Assembly: GCA_014656015.1 (NCBI GenBank)
Contig: BNBP01000056.1
Span: forward strand, 1 to 45,177
DNA: 45,177 bases
Direction: 5' to 3'
Origin: Streptomyces griseoaurantiacus
GTDB taxonomy: Bacteria; Actinomycetota; Actinomycetes; Streptomycetales; Streptomycetaceae
The notes under the pieces were generated by a model that made no database searches, was not told the origin of the DNA, and saw only the letters and a program-made list of their open reading frames with translations. Positions 38,041-45,177 of this stretch are shown here, one piece after another (within the stretch, counting starts at the first letter, position 1; every line of letters starts with the position of its first letter). Made by a program: the position numbers and the translations under genes.

Positions 38041-40461
38041 TCAGCCCTCCGAGGGCTCGCTCGCGGACGCCGCCTTCTTCCGCGTGCGGCGCGGCTTCGC
38101 CGGTTCCTCGGCGGCCGCCTGCGCCGGGATCTCCGGCTCGGCGGCGGCGGACTTGCGGGTCGTCCGCCTGCGCGGCTCGGCCTCCGCCGCCTCGTTCGCG
38201 GACTCGGGCTCGGCCGAGGCGGCGACCGCCTTCTTCCGGGTCCGGCGCGGCTTGGCCTCGGCGGTGCCTGCGGTCCCGTCCTCGTCACCGGCGGCCGGAG
38301 CCGCCACCGTCGCCTTGCGCGTACGGCGTGCCTTCGGCGCCTCTGCGCCCTCGGCCGTCTCGACGGCCGCGGCGGCCTTGCGGGTCCGCCGACGGGGCTT
38401 CTCCGCCGACTCCGACTCCTCCACCGCCTGCGCGGGGATCACGGCGGCACCGGCGGCCTCGACCGCTGTCTCCGCCGACTCCGCGGTCTTCCGCGTCGTG
38501 CGCCGGCGGGGCTTGGCCTCGGCGCCCTCCGCCGTGTCGACCGCGGCCTCCGCCGAGGCGGTGGCCTTCCGGGTGCGGCGACGGGGCTCCGCCACAGCCG
38601 TGGTCTCCGCCTCCGGGGCGGCCTCCGCCGCCTTCTTGCGCGGGGTGCGCCTGCGCGGCGCGGCCTCGGTGGCCTCCGCCGTGTCGACCGCCGCCTCGGC
38701 GGCCTCGGGGGACTCGACGGCCGCGGCGGACTTGCGCGTCCGCCGGCGTCGCGGCGTCGCGGGGGCCTCGGCCTCCGCCGCCTCGGAGGGCGCGACCGCC
38801 TCGGAAACGGCGGGCGCCTCGGCGGCCTCGGCGGCCGGGGTCACCTCGGTCACCGTCCGCGGAGCCGTCGCCTCGGCCTGGGCGCCGGACCGGGTACGCC
38901 GACGCCGGCGAGGCGTACGCCCGGCGCCGCCGGACTCCGCGCCGTCCATGCCGTCCGTGCCGGGCGCGTCGTTCGCGCCGTCCGCGGGCGTGACCGCCCG
39001 CTCCGAGGCCGTCACCGACGCCTCCGCGTCGAGCGGCGTTCCACCGCGGGTGCGACGGCGGCGACGGGGGGTCCGCGCCGGGCGCTCGCGATCGCGCTCA
39101 CGGCCGCTGTCCGCCGTGCCGCCGCTCCCGCCGCGTCCACCGCGTCCGTCCCGACCGCCGCGCGCCCCTCGGCCGCCGGTCTCACCCAGGTCCTCGATCT
39201 CCTCGGCGCCCAGCCCGGCGCGGGTGCGCTCCGCGCGGGGCAGCACACCCTTCGTGCCCGCCGGGATGGAGAGCTCCTCGAAGAAGTGCGGCGAGGTGGA
39301 GTACGTCTCCACCGGGTCGTGGTAGTCCAGCCCCAGCGCCTTGTTGATGAGCTGCCAGCGCGGGATGTCGTCCCAGTCGACGAACGTGATCGCCGTACCG
39401 GAGGCGCCTGCGCGGCCGGTACGGCCGGTGCGGTGCAGGTAGGTCTTCTCGTCCTCGGGGGACTGGTAGTTGATGACGTGCGTGACGCCCTCGACGTCGA
39501 TACCGCGCGCGGCGACGTCCGTGCAGACCAGCACGTCGACCTTGCCGTTGCGGAACGCGCGCAGCGCCTGCTCGCGCGCGCCCTGGCCGAGGTCGCCGTG
39601 GACCGCGCCCGAGGCGAAGCCGCGCTGCTGGAGCTGCTCGGCGATGTCGGCGGCCGTCCGCTTGGTGCGACAGAAGATCATCGCGAGTCCGCGGCCCTCG
39701 GCCTGCAGTATCCGCGCGATCATCTCCGGCTTGTCCATGGAGTGCGCGCGGTAGACGAACTGCTTGATGTTGGCCAGCGTCACGCCCTCGCCCTCCGGCG
39801 AGGTGGCGCGGATGTGCGTGGGCTGCGACATGTAGCGGCGGGCCAGGGAGATGACGGCGCCGGGCATGGTCGCGGAGAAGAGCATGGTCTGCCGGCGGGC
39901 CGGCAGCATGCCGATGATCTTCTCGACGTCGGGGAGGAAGCCGAGGTCCAGCATCTCGTCGGCCTCGTCGAGGACCAGGCAGCGCACGTGCGCGAGGTTC
40001 AGCTTCTTCTGCCCGGCCAGGTCGAGCAGTCGGCCGGGGGTGCCGACGACCACGTCGACACCCTTCTTCAGGGCCTCGACCTGCGGCTCGTAGGCACGTC
40101 CGCCGTAGATCGCGGTGACGCGCACGTTGCGCACCTTGCCGGCGGTCAGCAGGTCGTTGGTGACCTGGACGCACAGTTCGCGGGTGGGCACCACGACGAG
40201 GGCCTGCGGGGTGTTGGTGACGTCCTCGGGGCGGGCCCGGCCCGCCTCCACGTCGGCGGGGACGCTGACGCGCTCGAGGAGCGGAAGGCCGAAGCCCAGC
40301 GTCTTGCCGGTGCCGGTCTTGGCCTGGCCGATGACGTCGCTGCCGGAGAGCGCGACGGGGAGCGTCATCTCCTGGATGGGGAAGGGGTTGAGGATGCCGA
40401 CGGCCTCAAGGGCCTCGGCCGTCTCGGGAAGGATTCCGAGCTCTCGGAAAGTCGTAGTCAG
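38041..40461 (-). CDS. rhlE: DEAD-box RNA helicase (RhlE-like) with long basic repeat tail, probable CTG start
   Basis: This protein is about 806 residues. The helicase core (1-400) has the Q-motif FPIQEMTLP, motif I AKTGTGKT, VPTREL, DEAD, SAT, FCRTKR, ARGIDVEG and HRTGRTGRAG. From about 430 to the end is a disordered tail with eleven Arg/Thr/Lys blocks such as RRRRTRGG, PRRRTRK and PRRTRKK, separated by Ala/Glu-rich spacers. The natural N-terminus TTTFRELGILPETAEAL is preceded by CTG at 40461, seven bases after GAGG. No ATG, GTG or TTG lies in frame between it and a GTG at 40578 that would add 39 unlikely residues, so CTG is the best start. The protein probably remodels RNA in ribosome assembly, decay or cold adaptation. 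Confidence 0.92.
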   Translation of the reverse strand: MTTTFRELGILPETAEALEAVGILNPFPIQEMTLPVALSGSDVIGQAKTGTGKTLGFGLPLLERVSVPADVEAGRARPEDVTNTPQALVVVPTRELCVQVTNDLLTAGKVRNVRVTAIYGGRAYEPQVEALKKGVDVVVGTPGRLLDLAGQKKLNLAHVRCLVLDEADEMLDLGFLPDVEKIIGMLPARRQTMLFSATMPGAVISLARRYMSQPTHIRATSPEGEGVTLANIKQFVYRAHSMDKPEMIARILQAEGRGLAMIFCRTKRTAADIAEQLQQRGFASGAVHGDLGQGAREQALRAFRNGKVDVLVCTDVAARGIDVEGVTHVINYQSPEDEKTYLHRTGRTGRAGASGTAITFVDWDDIPRWQLINKALGLDYHDPVETYSTSPHFFEELSIPAGTKGVLPRAERTRAGLGAEEIEDLGETGGRGARGGRDGRGGRGGSGGTADSGRERDRERPARTPRRRRRTRGGTPLDAEASVTASERAVTPADGANDAPGTDGMDGAESGGAGRTPRRRRRTRSGAQAEATAPRTVTEVTPAAEAAEAPAVSEAVAPSEAAEAEAPATPRRRRTRKSAAAVESPEAAEAAVDTAEATEAAPRRRTPRKKAAEAAPEAETTAVAEPRRRTRKATASAEAAVDTAEGAEAKPRRRTTRKTAESAETAVEAAGAAVIPAQAVEESESAEKPRRRTRKAAAAVETAEGAEAPKARRTRKATVAAPAAGDEDGTAGTAEAKPRRTRKKAVAASAEPESANEAAEAEPRRRTTRKSAAAEPEIPAQAAAEEPAKPRRTRKKAASASEPSEG

Positions 40462-40865
40462 GGTGCTGCCTCTTCTGTGTGCGCGGCGCGAGGCGAGCGT
40501 GGGGGTCGTGTCGTCCGACCGTGCCGGGGACGACGGCCGGCCTCGGGGGCCGAACCGGGTGGCACGGGACGGGACCACAGCCGACGCTCTCGGGCCTGTC
40601 CGGCAGGCCCAGCGCTCGTTCCGCTGAGGGACCCTCCCGGTATGCCGTACACGCGGTGCCGTACGGCTGAGAAGGGCTGTCTGGTCGGAGCCGATCGGGC
40701 CACCGACCGGGCATCCTCATTCAAGCGGCCCGTCGCATACCAGGCGGGCCAATACCACCATACCCCGGATTCCCGCACACGCCAGGGCCGGTTCCGCCAC
40801 GTAGTCGTCGTCACACTGACTGACCAGGGCCTCCCCGAGGCGGTGAGCGGACTATTGTGCGCTCC
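40462..40865. other. 404-base divergent region between the helicase and ferritin-like genes
   Basis: No gene is seen. It must contain the helicase promoter and a leader that may be long, but I cannot fix its -35/-10. The -10 of the divergent ferritin-like gene, TATTGT, is at 40853-40858. Confidence 0.5.
40853..40858 (+). promoter_or_regulatory. -10 element of a probably leaderless gene (ferritin-like)
   Basis: TATTGT ends seven bases before ATG 40866 and no ribosome-binding site is present, which fits leaderless transcription. Confidence 0.5.
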
Positions 40866-41624
40866 ATGACGACCTCTGACAACGCCTCCGACACCGCAGG
40901 ACCCGCCGCCGAAGGCACTCCCGGGCCCACCGGCATCGCCGCGCGAGACTGGGCCGAGGCCTCCGCGGACCCCCAGTACCGTGCCGCGGTGGCGGATCTG
41001 CTGGGAGCGCTGGCGTACGGGGAGCTGGCGGCGTTCGAGCGGCTGGCGGAGGACGCGAAGCTGGCGCCCACGCTCGCCGACAAGGCGGCGCTGGCCAAGA
41101 TGGCGTCGGCGGAGTTCCACCACTTCGAGCAGCTGCGCGACCGGCTCGGCGAGATCGGTGCGGAGCCGACGGAGGCGATGGAACCCTTCGTCGCCGCCCT
41201 CGACGGCTTCCACCGGCAGACGGCGCCCTCGGACTGGCTGGAGGGCCTGGTCAAGGCGTACGTCGGCGACTCGATCGCCAGCGACTTCTATCGGGAGGTC
41301 GCGGCGCGGCTCGACAAGGACACCCGCGAGCTGGTGCTCGCCGTCCTCGACGACACGGGGCACGCCGGCTTCGCAGTGGAGAAGGTGCGCGCCGCGATCG
41401 AGGCCGAGCCGCGCGTGGGCGGACGGCTCGCGCTGTGGGCGCGGCGGCTGATGGGGGAGGCGCTCTCGCAGTCGCAGCGGGTGGTCGCGGACCGGGACGC
41501 GCTGTCGACGATGCTCGTGGGCGGAGTGGCGGACGGCTTCGACCTCGCCGAGGTGGGCCGGATGTTCTCCCGGATCACGGAGGCGCACACCAAGCGGATG
41601 GCCGCGCTGGGCCTCGCCGCCTGA
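40866..41624 (+). CDS. Ferritin-like (MiaE-like di-iron fold) protein
   Basis: This 252-residue helical protein starts at ATG 40866. Four long helices carry possible di-iron ligands: LAYGELAAFERLAED (E), ASAEFHHFEQLRDRL (ExxH), a third helix DWLEGLVKAYVGDSIASDFY and DDTGHAGFAVEKVRAAIE (H and E). It matches the ferritin-like group that includes tRNA 2-methylthio-cis-ribozeathioadenosine hydroxylase-like proteins. A redox or hydroxylase role is possible, but the iron ligands are only partly certain. It sits beside the helicase gene as Rv3210c does beside Rv3211. Confidence 0.87.
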   Translation: MTTSDNASDTAGPAAEGTPGPTGIAARDWAEASADPQYRAAVADLLGALAYGELAAFERLAEDAKLAPTLADKAALAKMASAEFHHFEQLRDRLGEIGAEPTEAMEPFVAALDGFHRQTAPSDWLEGLVKAYVGDSIASDFYREVAARLDKDTRELVLAVLDDTGHAGFAVEKVRAAIEAEPRVGGRLALWARRLMGEALSQSQRVVADRDALSTMLVGGVADGFDLAEVGRMFSRITEAHTKRMAALGLAA

Positions 41625-41755
41625 CGGTCGCGGCCCGCCGGAAGGATCAACCCCTGCCGGCGGGCCGGTGCGCGCAGCCGACCGGGGCCGAGAGGACGCT
41701 CAGGCCGACCGGAGGCCCCCGAGGAAGCTCAGCCGACCGGGGGCCGCGAGGACGC

Positions 41756-42028
41756 TCAGGCCGTCGCCGAGTGACGGCGGCGGAACCGCTTCTCCGGGCG
41801 GAGCAGCAGGGACACGGAAGCCGCAGCGACGGCGGCGGCGCCGAGCAGGCTCACCACCACGTGCCCCGTCTCCACCGCGCTGTGCGCGAGGAAGGCGCCG
41901 AACAACCCACCGGCCGCCCCCGTCGACAGCACGAGACGGCGCCCCGGGAGCCGGTGCGGCAGACGGTACGCGGCGGCCCAGGCGAGGGCGAGACCGAGCA
42001 ACGCGGAGCCGAGCGCTTCCAAGAACAT
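41756..42028 (-). CDS. Small membrane protein, GlsB/YeaQ-like
   Basis: This 90-residue protein starts at the ATG at 42028 with GGGAGG upstream. It has three hydrophobic helices (FLEALGSALLGLALAWAAA, LSTGAAGGLFGAFLAHSAV, VVSLLGAAAVAAASVSLLL) and a basic C-terminus (RPEKRFRRRHS). The Gly-rich second helix with GGLFGAFL resembles transglycosylase-associated/YeaQ-type proteins, of unknown function and often stress-linked. Confidence 0.85.
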   Translation of the reverse strand: MFLEALGSALLGLALAWAAAYRLPHRLPGRRLVLSTGAAGGLFGAFLAHSAVETGHVVVSLLGAAAVAAASVSLLLRPEKRFRRRHSATA

Positions 42029-42250
42029 GATCGGGGTCCCTCCCGCACGGCCGGGTGCACTTCGGTCGTAGCGGATCTACCCCCGGAGCGCGGAACGCAA
42101 CCCTCCCGCGTGAGGAAGATGTGAACTTCCTGTGCGGCCGCGCAGCCCGCTCCCACCCAGCTCACGCGGGGTGCACGGACCGGCTCGCAGACGGAGGGGG
42201 CCCGGAACGGCATGCGTTCCGGGCCCCCTCCGCGCGTCCTGCGGCGCGCC

Positions 42251-42478
42251 CTACAGCGCGCTGAATCCCACCCGGCGGGTGGTCGGCTCGCCGATCTCCA
42301 CGTACGCCAGGCGGTCGGCCGGGACGAGGACCTTGCGGCCGTGCTCGTCCACGAGGCTCAGCAGCTGCGACTTCCCGGCCAGTGCCTCGGCCACGGCGCG
42401 CTCGACCTCCTCGGCATCCTGACCGCTCTCCAGAACGATCTCGCGGGGCGCGTGCTGCACGCCGATCTTGACCTCCAC
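42251..42478 (-). CDS. DUF3107 protein (TB9.4 family)
   Basis: This 75-residue protein starts at the GTG at 42478, eight bases after GGAGGG. The sequence VEVKIGVQHAPREIVLESGQ, then EDAEEVERAV-like helix and VPADRLAYVEIGEPTTRRVG, is the conserved actinobacterial DUF3107 family (Rv3208A in M. tuberculosis). It is predicted as two beta strands, a helix and two beta strands. The function is unknown. As in mycobacteria it neighbours a TetR-regulator gene; here the order is TetR then DUF3107 on the same strand. Confidence 0.94.
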   Translation of the reverse strand: MEVKIGVQHAPREIVLESGQDAEEVERAVAEALAGKSQLLSLVDEHGRKVLVPADRLAYVEIGEPTTRRVGFSAL

Positions 42479-42629
42479 GGCTTCAACCCTCCGACGGTCA
42501 GTGAAGTGCGCGATCTCCCGCGCCGTACCCCGCACACATTAGCCCGGTGAGGGGACGGACACGCTCCGCCCGGCAACGCCAGGAGCGAACAGCGCACGGG
42601 AACAAACGGCCGCCCCGCCGGGGGAGCGC

Positions 42630-43286
42630 TCAGTGGAGCTGCTCGTGCCCCGGCTCGGTCCCGTGCAGCGGGAAACCGGCGATGCCCCGCCAGGCCAGCG
42701 AGGCGAGGAGCTGCACCGCCTGGTCGCGGGGCACGCTGCGGTCGCTGTGCAGCCAGGAGCGGGCCACCACCTGGGCGAGCCCGCCGAGGCCCGAGGCGAG
42801 CAGCATCGACTCGGCACGGGAGAGCCCGGTGTCCTCGGCGATGACGTCGCAGATCGCCTCCGCGCACTCGTTGGTGACCTTGTCGACGCGCTCGCGCACG
42901 GCCGGCTCGTTCGTCAGGTCCGATTCGAACACCAGCCGGAAGGCGCCGCCGTCGTCCTCGACGTACGCGAAGTACGCGTCCATCGTGGCCCGGACCCGCT
43001 GCTTGTTGTCCGTCGTCGAGGCCAGCGCGTGGCGCACCGACTGGATCAGGGACTCGCAGTGCTGGTCCAGCAGGGCGAGGTACAGGTCCAGCTTGCCCGG
43101 GAAGTGCTGGTAGAGGACCGGCTTGCTGACGCCGGCGCGCTCGGCGATGTCGTCCATCGCGGCCGAGTGGTAGCCCTGCGCCACGAAGACTTCCTGGGCG
43201 GCACCCAGCAGCTGGTTCCGTCGGGCACGGCGCGGCAGCCGCGTACCCCGCGGGCGTGCCGCCTCTGTCTGCTCGATGGCTGTCAC
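42630..43286 (-). CDS. TetR-family regulator (Rv3208/FasR-like position)
   Basis: This protein is 218 residues from the GTG at 43286, four bases after GGAGG; a GTG at 43298 would overlap that site. The N-terminal DNA-binding domain is RRNQLLGAAQEVFVAQGYHS and AMDDIAERAGVSKPVLYQHF. The C-terminal ligand domain includes AYFAYVEDDGGAFRLVFESD and LLASGLGGLAQVVARSWLHS. By gene order it corresponds to Rv3208, which I recall as FasR, activator of the fatty acid synthase operon in mycobacteria. Streptomyces lacks that large synthase, so the target here is open. A palindrome (GGGTAACCC) lies 56 bases upstream. Confidence 0.93.
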   Translation of the reverse strand: MTAIEQTEAARPRGTRLPRRARRNQLLGAAQEVFVAQGYHSAAMDDIAERAGVSKPVLYQHFPGKLDLYLALLDQHCESLIQSVRHALASTTDNKQRVRATMDAYFAYVEDDGGAFRLVFESDLTNEPAVRERVDKVTNECAEAICDVIAEDTGLSRAESMLLASGLGGLAQVVARSWLHSDRSVPRDQAVQLLASLAWRGIAGFPLHGTEPGHEQLH

Positions 43287-43341
43287 GCCGCCTCCCACTT
43301 TCGTCCACGTGCGGTGTGCACCGCGCCGCCATCGTACTTTT

Positions 43342-43350
43342 GGGTAACCC
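43342..43350. promoter_or_regulatory. Palindrome GGGTAACCC upstream of the TetR gene
   Basis: This 9-base palindrome lies 56 bases before the TetR start, a natural autoregulation position. An identical copy is at 12473-12481, upstream of the LOG-family gene. Confidence 0.45.
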
Positions 43351-43542
43351 TGGTGTGCGCGGTGCGAGCGCAGAATTTCACGGACCGGACGGCCCCGGCA
43401 GTGGCGCGGATCCGCCCGGTACGGGGCGTACGGGGGCGAACCGGCGCCCGGTGCGGCACCGGTCCGCCCCCTTCACGCACCGGCGGACGCGCGCCCCTGT
43501 CGGTCGTCCGCCTCCCGAGAGTCTCCGCGAGGCGGGCGGTGC

Positions 43543-43773
43543 CTACCGGTAGTCGTCCTCGTCGAGTTCGACGACGCGGGCCTGTTCCGCGAGGTCGGCC
43601 TCGCTGGCACGGTCCGTGTCGTCTCCGCGCGGCCGCTCGTCCCGCTGCGGGACGACGTCCGCGAGCTGCTCGGCGGCGTCGTCCTCCGGTGCCTCGACGC
43701 CGACCTCGGCGTCGACGTCGTCGTCGGCGTGCTCCCTCTCGAAGGTCTCCGGATCGGTGGGGTCGACGGTCAT
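43543..43773 (-). CDS. Small acidic disordered protein
   Basis: This 76-residue protein starts at the ATG at 43773, seven bases after AGGGAG. About a third of residues are Asp or Glu (MTVDPTDPETFEREHADDDV, AEDDAAEQL-like stretch, VVELDEDDYR), with almost no hydrophobic core, so it is probably disordered. The function is unknown. The good ribosome-binding site and codon bias support it as real. Confidence 0.75.
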   Translation of the reverse strand: MTVDPTDPETFEREHADDDVDAEVGVEAPEDDAAEQLADVVPQRDERPRGDDTDRASEADLAEQARVVELDEDDYR

Positions 43774-43920
43774 GGCGGGCTCCCTTTCGCGGCGGTCACG
43801 GCGGTCACGGCGTGCACGGGGTCACGGGTTCATGGCGACGGAGCGTGGCGCGGTCCGTGTCGGTCGCCAGGTACCCGTACCTGTGAGGGCGAACACATGA
43901 GCCCGCGCGTGATCGTCTCG

Positions 43921-43926
43921 TAACAT
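43921..43926 (+). promoter_or_regulatory. -10 element of a probably leaderless gene (alpha/beta-hydrolase)
   Basis: TAACAT ends six bases before ATG 43933 and there is no Shine-Dalgarno sequence, so the transcript probably begins at the start codon. Confidence 0.58.
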
Positions 43927-43932
43927 TGCCGC

Positions 43933-44982
43933 ATGTCTTCGACCGAGCTGCCGGACGCGCCGGCCATGACCACCGTCCTGCCCAAGGTCTCGCCCGTCAG
44001 GGTCGCGGAGGGCGAGGAGCTCAGGTCGGTGTCACTGCCCGGCATCACCCTGACGGTGAGGTCGAGGAAGCCCGCCCGCGAGGGGCTGCCGCCCGCCCTC
44101 CACGTGCACGGACTGGGCGGTTCCTCGCAGAACTGGTCGGCGCTGATGCCGCTGCTCGACGACGTCCTCGACAGCGAGGCGGTCGACCTGCCGGGCTTCG
44201 GCGACTCCCCGCCCCCGGACGACGGCAATTACTCGATCACCGCGCACGCCCGCGCGGTGATCCGCCATCTCGACGCCTCCGGGCGCGGGCCCGTGCACCT
44301 GTTCGGCAACTCGATGGGCGGGGCGATCGCCACCCGCGTGGCCGCCGCCCGCCCGGACCTCGTCCGCACCCTCACGCTCGTCTCGCCCGCGCTGCCCGAA
44401 CTGCGGGTGCAGCGCAGCGCGGTTCCCACCGGGCTGCTGGCGGTGCCGGGCGTGGCGGCCCTCTTCACCCGCTACACCCGGCAGTGGACGGCGGAGCAGC
44501 GGGTGCGCGGCATCATGGCCCTCTGCTACGGCGACCCCGATCGCGTCACCGAGGACGGGTTCCGACACGCGGTGGAGGAAATGGAACGGCGGATGCGGCT
44601 GCCGTACATGTGGGACGCGATGGCCCGCTCGACGCGCGGGCTGGTGAACGCCTACACGCTGGGCGGACAGCACGGACTGTGGCGGCAGGCCGAACGGGTG
44701 CTCGCCCCGACACTCCTCGTCTACGGCGGCCGGGACCAGTTGGTCGGCTTCCGCATGGCCGCGCGTGCGGCACGAGCCTTCCGCGACTCCCGTATGTTGA
44801 CCCTGCCGGAGGCGGGACACGTCGCGATGATGGAGTACCCGGAGCGGGTGGCGGACGCGTTCCGTGACCTGCTGAGGGACGTGGAGGCGGAGACGCCCGC
44901 GTCCCCGTCCGAGGCCAAGTCCGCGTCGAGAGGCGTGGGTTCGGCGGCCGGTGTGACTGATACGACCGATGCGGGGAGCTGA
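43933..44982 (+). CDS. Alpha/beta-hydrolase, second
   Basis: This 349-residue protein starts at ATG 43933. It has an oxyanion segment HVHGLGGSSQNWSAL, nucleophile S127 (LFGNSMGGAIATRVA), an acid in VYGGRDQLVGFRMA and a His in PEAGHVAMMEYPERVA, so the catalytic set is complete. A cap domain covers about 165-240. The last 45 residues are Ser/Ala/Thr-rich and probably disordered. It resembles the epoxide-hydrolase/meta-cleavage hydrolase group; the substrate is unknown. The next gene starts eight bases after its stop, so the two are likely co-transcribed. Confidence 0.93.
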   Translation: MSSTELPDAPAMTTVLPKVSPVRVAEGEELRSVSLPGITLTVRSRKPAREGLPPALHVHGLGGSSQNWSALMPLLDDVLDSEAVDLPGFGDSPPPDDGNYSITAHARAVIRHLDASGRGPVHLFGNSMGGAIATRVAAARPDLVRTLTLVSPALPELRVQRSAVPTGLLAVPGVAALFTRYTRQWTAEQRVRGIMALCYGDPDRVTEDGFRHAVEEMERRMRLPYMWDAMARSTRGLVNAYTLGGQHGLWRQAERVLAPTLLVYGGRDQLVGFRMAARAARAFRDSRMLTLPEAGHVAMMEYPERVADAFRDLLRDVEAETPASPSEAKSASRGVGSAAGVTDTTDAGS

Positions 44983-44990
44983 GGCGCGGC

Positions 44991-45177
44991 GTGGGACGAC
45001 ACAGCCGCAAGCGAGGGAGCGACAAGGGCGTCCGTAAGGGCGACAGGGGCGAGGGGAGGGACGCCGGCGAGGCGGCGGGCCCGGCAGCGGCGGCGAGACC
45101 GTCGGGGCCGGGCGGACCGTCGGCGCCGGTCGCACCCCGGGCCGGGCTGCCGCGCCGGCCTCCCGCCCGTGAGGGCG
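44991..45177 (+). CDS. Start of a probable DUF3152 protein, 3' end missing
   Basis: GTG at 44991 (GGGGAG overlaps the previous stop region) opens a frame that runs off the window. The visible 62 residues (VGRHSRKRGSDKGVRKGDRG, then a Gly/Ala/Pro-rich stretch) are basic and disordered. Streptomyces DUF3152 proteins commonly start MGRHSR, and the mycobacterial DUF3152 gene Rv3207c neighbours the TetR gene, so the call rests on these two points. The conserved domain itself lies outside the window. Confidence 0.6.
   Translation, partial: MGRHSRKRGSDKGVRKGDRGEGRDAGEAAGPAAAARPSGPGGPSAPVAPRAGLPRRPPAREG

Noticed and set aside
37036..40869. Open frame of 1277 codons on the plus strand opposite the hydrolase and helicase genes
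   Set aside because: It is antisense to genes with complete motifs, has no ribosome-binding site, and its Arg/Gly/Val-rich product follows from high G+C codon bias.

Overview
The window is about 72% G+C, with third-codon-position G/C bias, frequent GTG starts, Shine-Dalgarno boxes of the GGAGG type and many conserved actinobacterial families. This points to a Streptomyces chromosome, core region rather than arm. I see no tRNA, rRNA, CRISPR array, insertion sequence, phage or plasmid gene. Both ends cut through genes: a peptidoglycan-binding membrane protein on the left and a gene starting like a DUF3152 protein on the right.

Layout. 1-5150: cell-wall membrane protein, then a four-gene operon (ABC ATPase, ABC-2 permease, DesK-like sensor kinase, LuxR-type regulator) behind a short palindrome. 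5396-9073: SirB1-like and GNAT proteins facing a 7Fe ferredoxin and the lysine-pathway aminotransferase DapC. 9201-12422: two envelope proteins, an octamer tandem array, and DapE. 12532-18610: LOG-family protein, HD hydrolase, MDR oxidoreductase, a diverged dihydropteroate synthase paralogue (FolP2-like), DivIVA-like protein, Tag glycosylase, enoyl-CoA hydratase and DUF3117. 18749-23103: the envelope-stress module O-methyltransferase / ECF sigma factor / zinc anti-sigma factor / HtrA-type protease / TatB, with an ECF-type promoter before the sigma gene. 24072-29917: Mrp, DUF1003, an MgtE-N/CBS protein, a lipoprotein, a split-barrel-like protein and CorA. 30467-35744: SUFU-like protein, MFS exporter, zinc-ribbon protein, PHP phosphoesterase, MarC and a 50-residue TTG-start protein. 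36004-45177: NYN nuclease, two alpha/beta hydrolases, a DEAD-box helicase with a long basic repeat tail, ferritin-like protein, DUF3107, a TetR regulator and small proteins.

How it fits together. Gene order follows two separate Mycobacterium tuberculosis neighbourhoods (around Rv1177-Rv1239c and Rv3207c-Rv3211, from memory), here placed end to end. The region therefore looks like ancestral actinobacterial backbone into which streptomycete genes and intergenic repeats have been inserted. The coherent functions are diaminopimelate supply, envelope stress sensing and secretion, Mg/Fe-S homeostasis and RNA metabolism. The most unusual items are possible ATT and CTG start codons, the FolP2 active-site changes, the histone-H1-like helicase tail, tandem arrays between genes, and several palindromes placed as operators. 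I found no clearly new multi-gene system.
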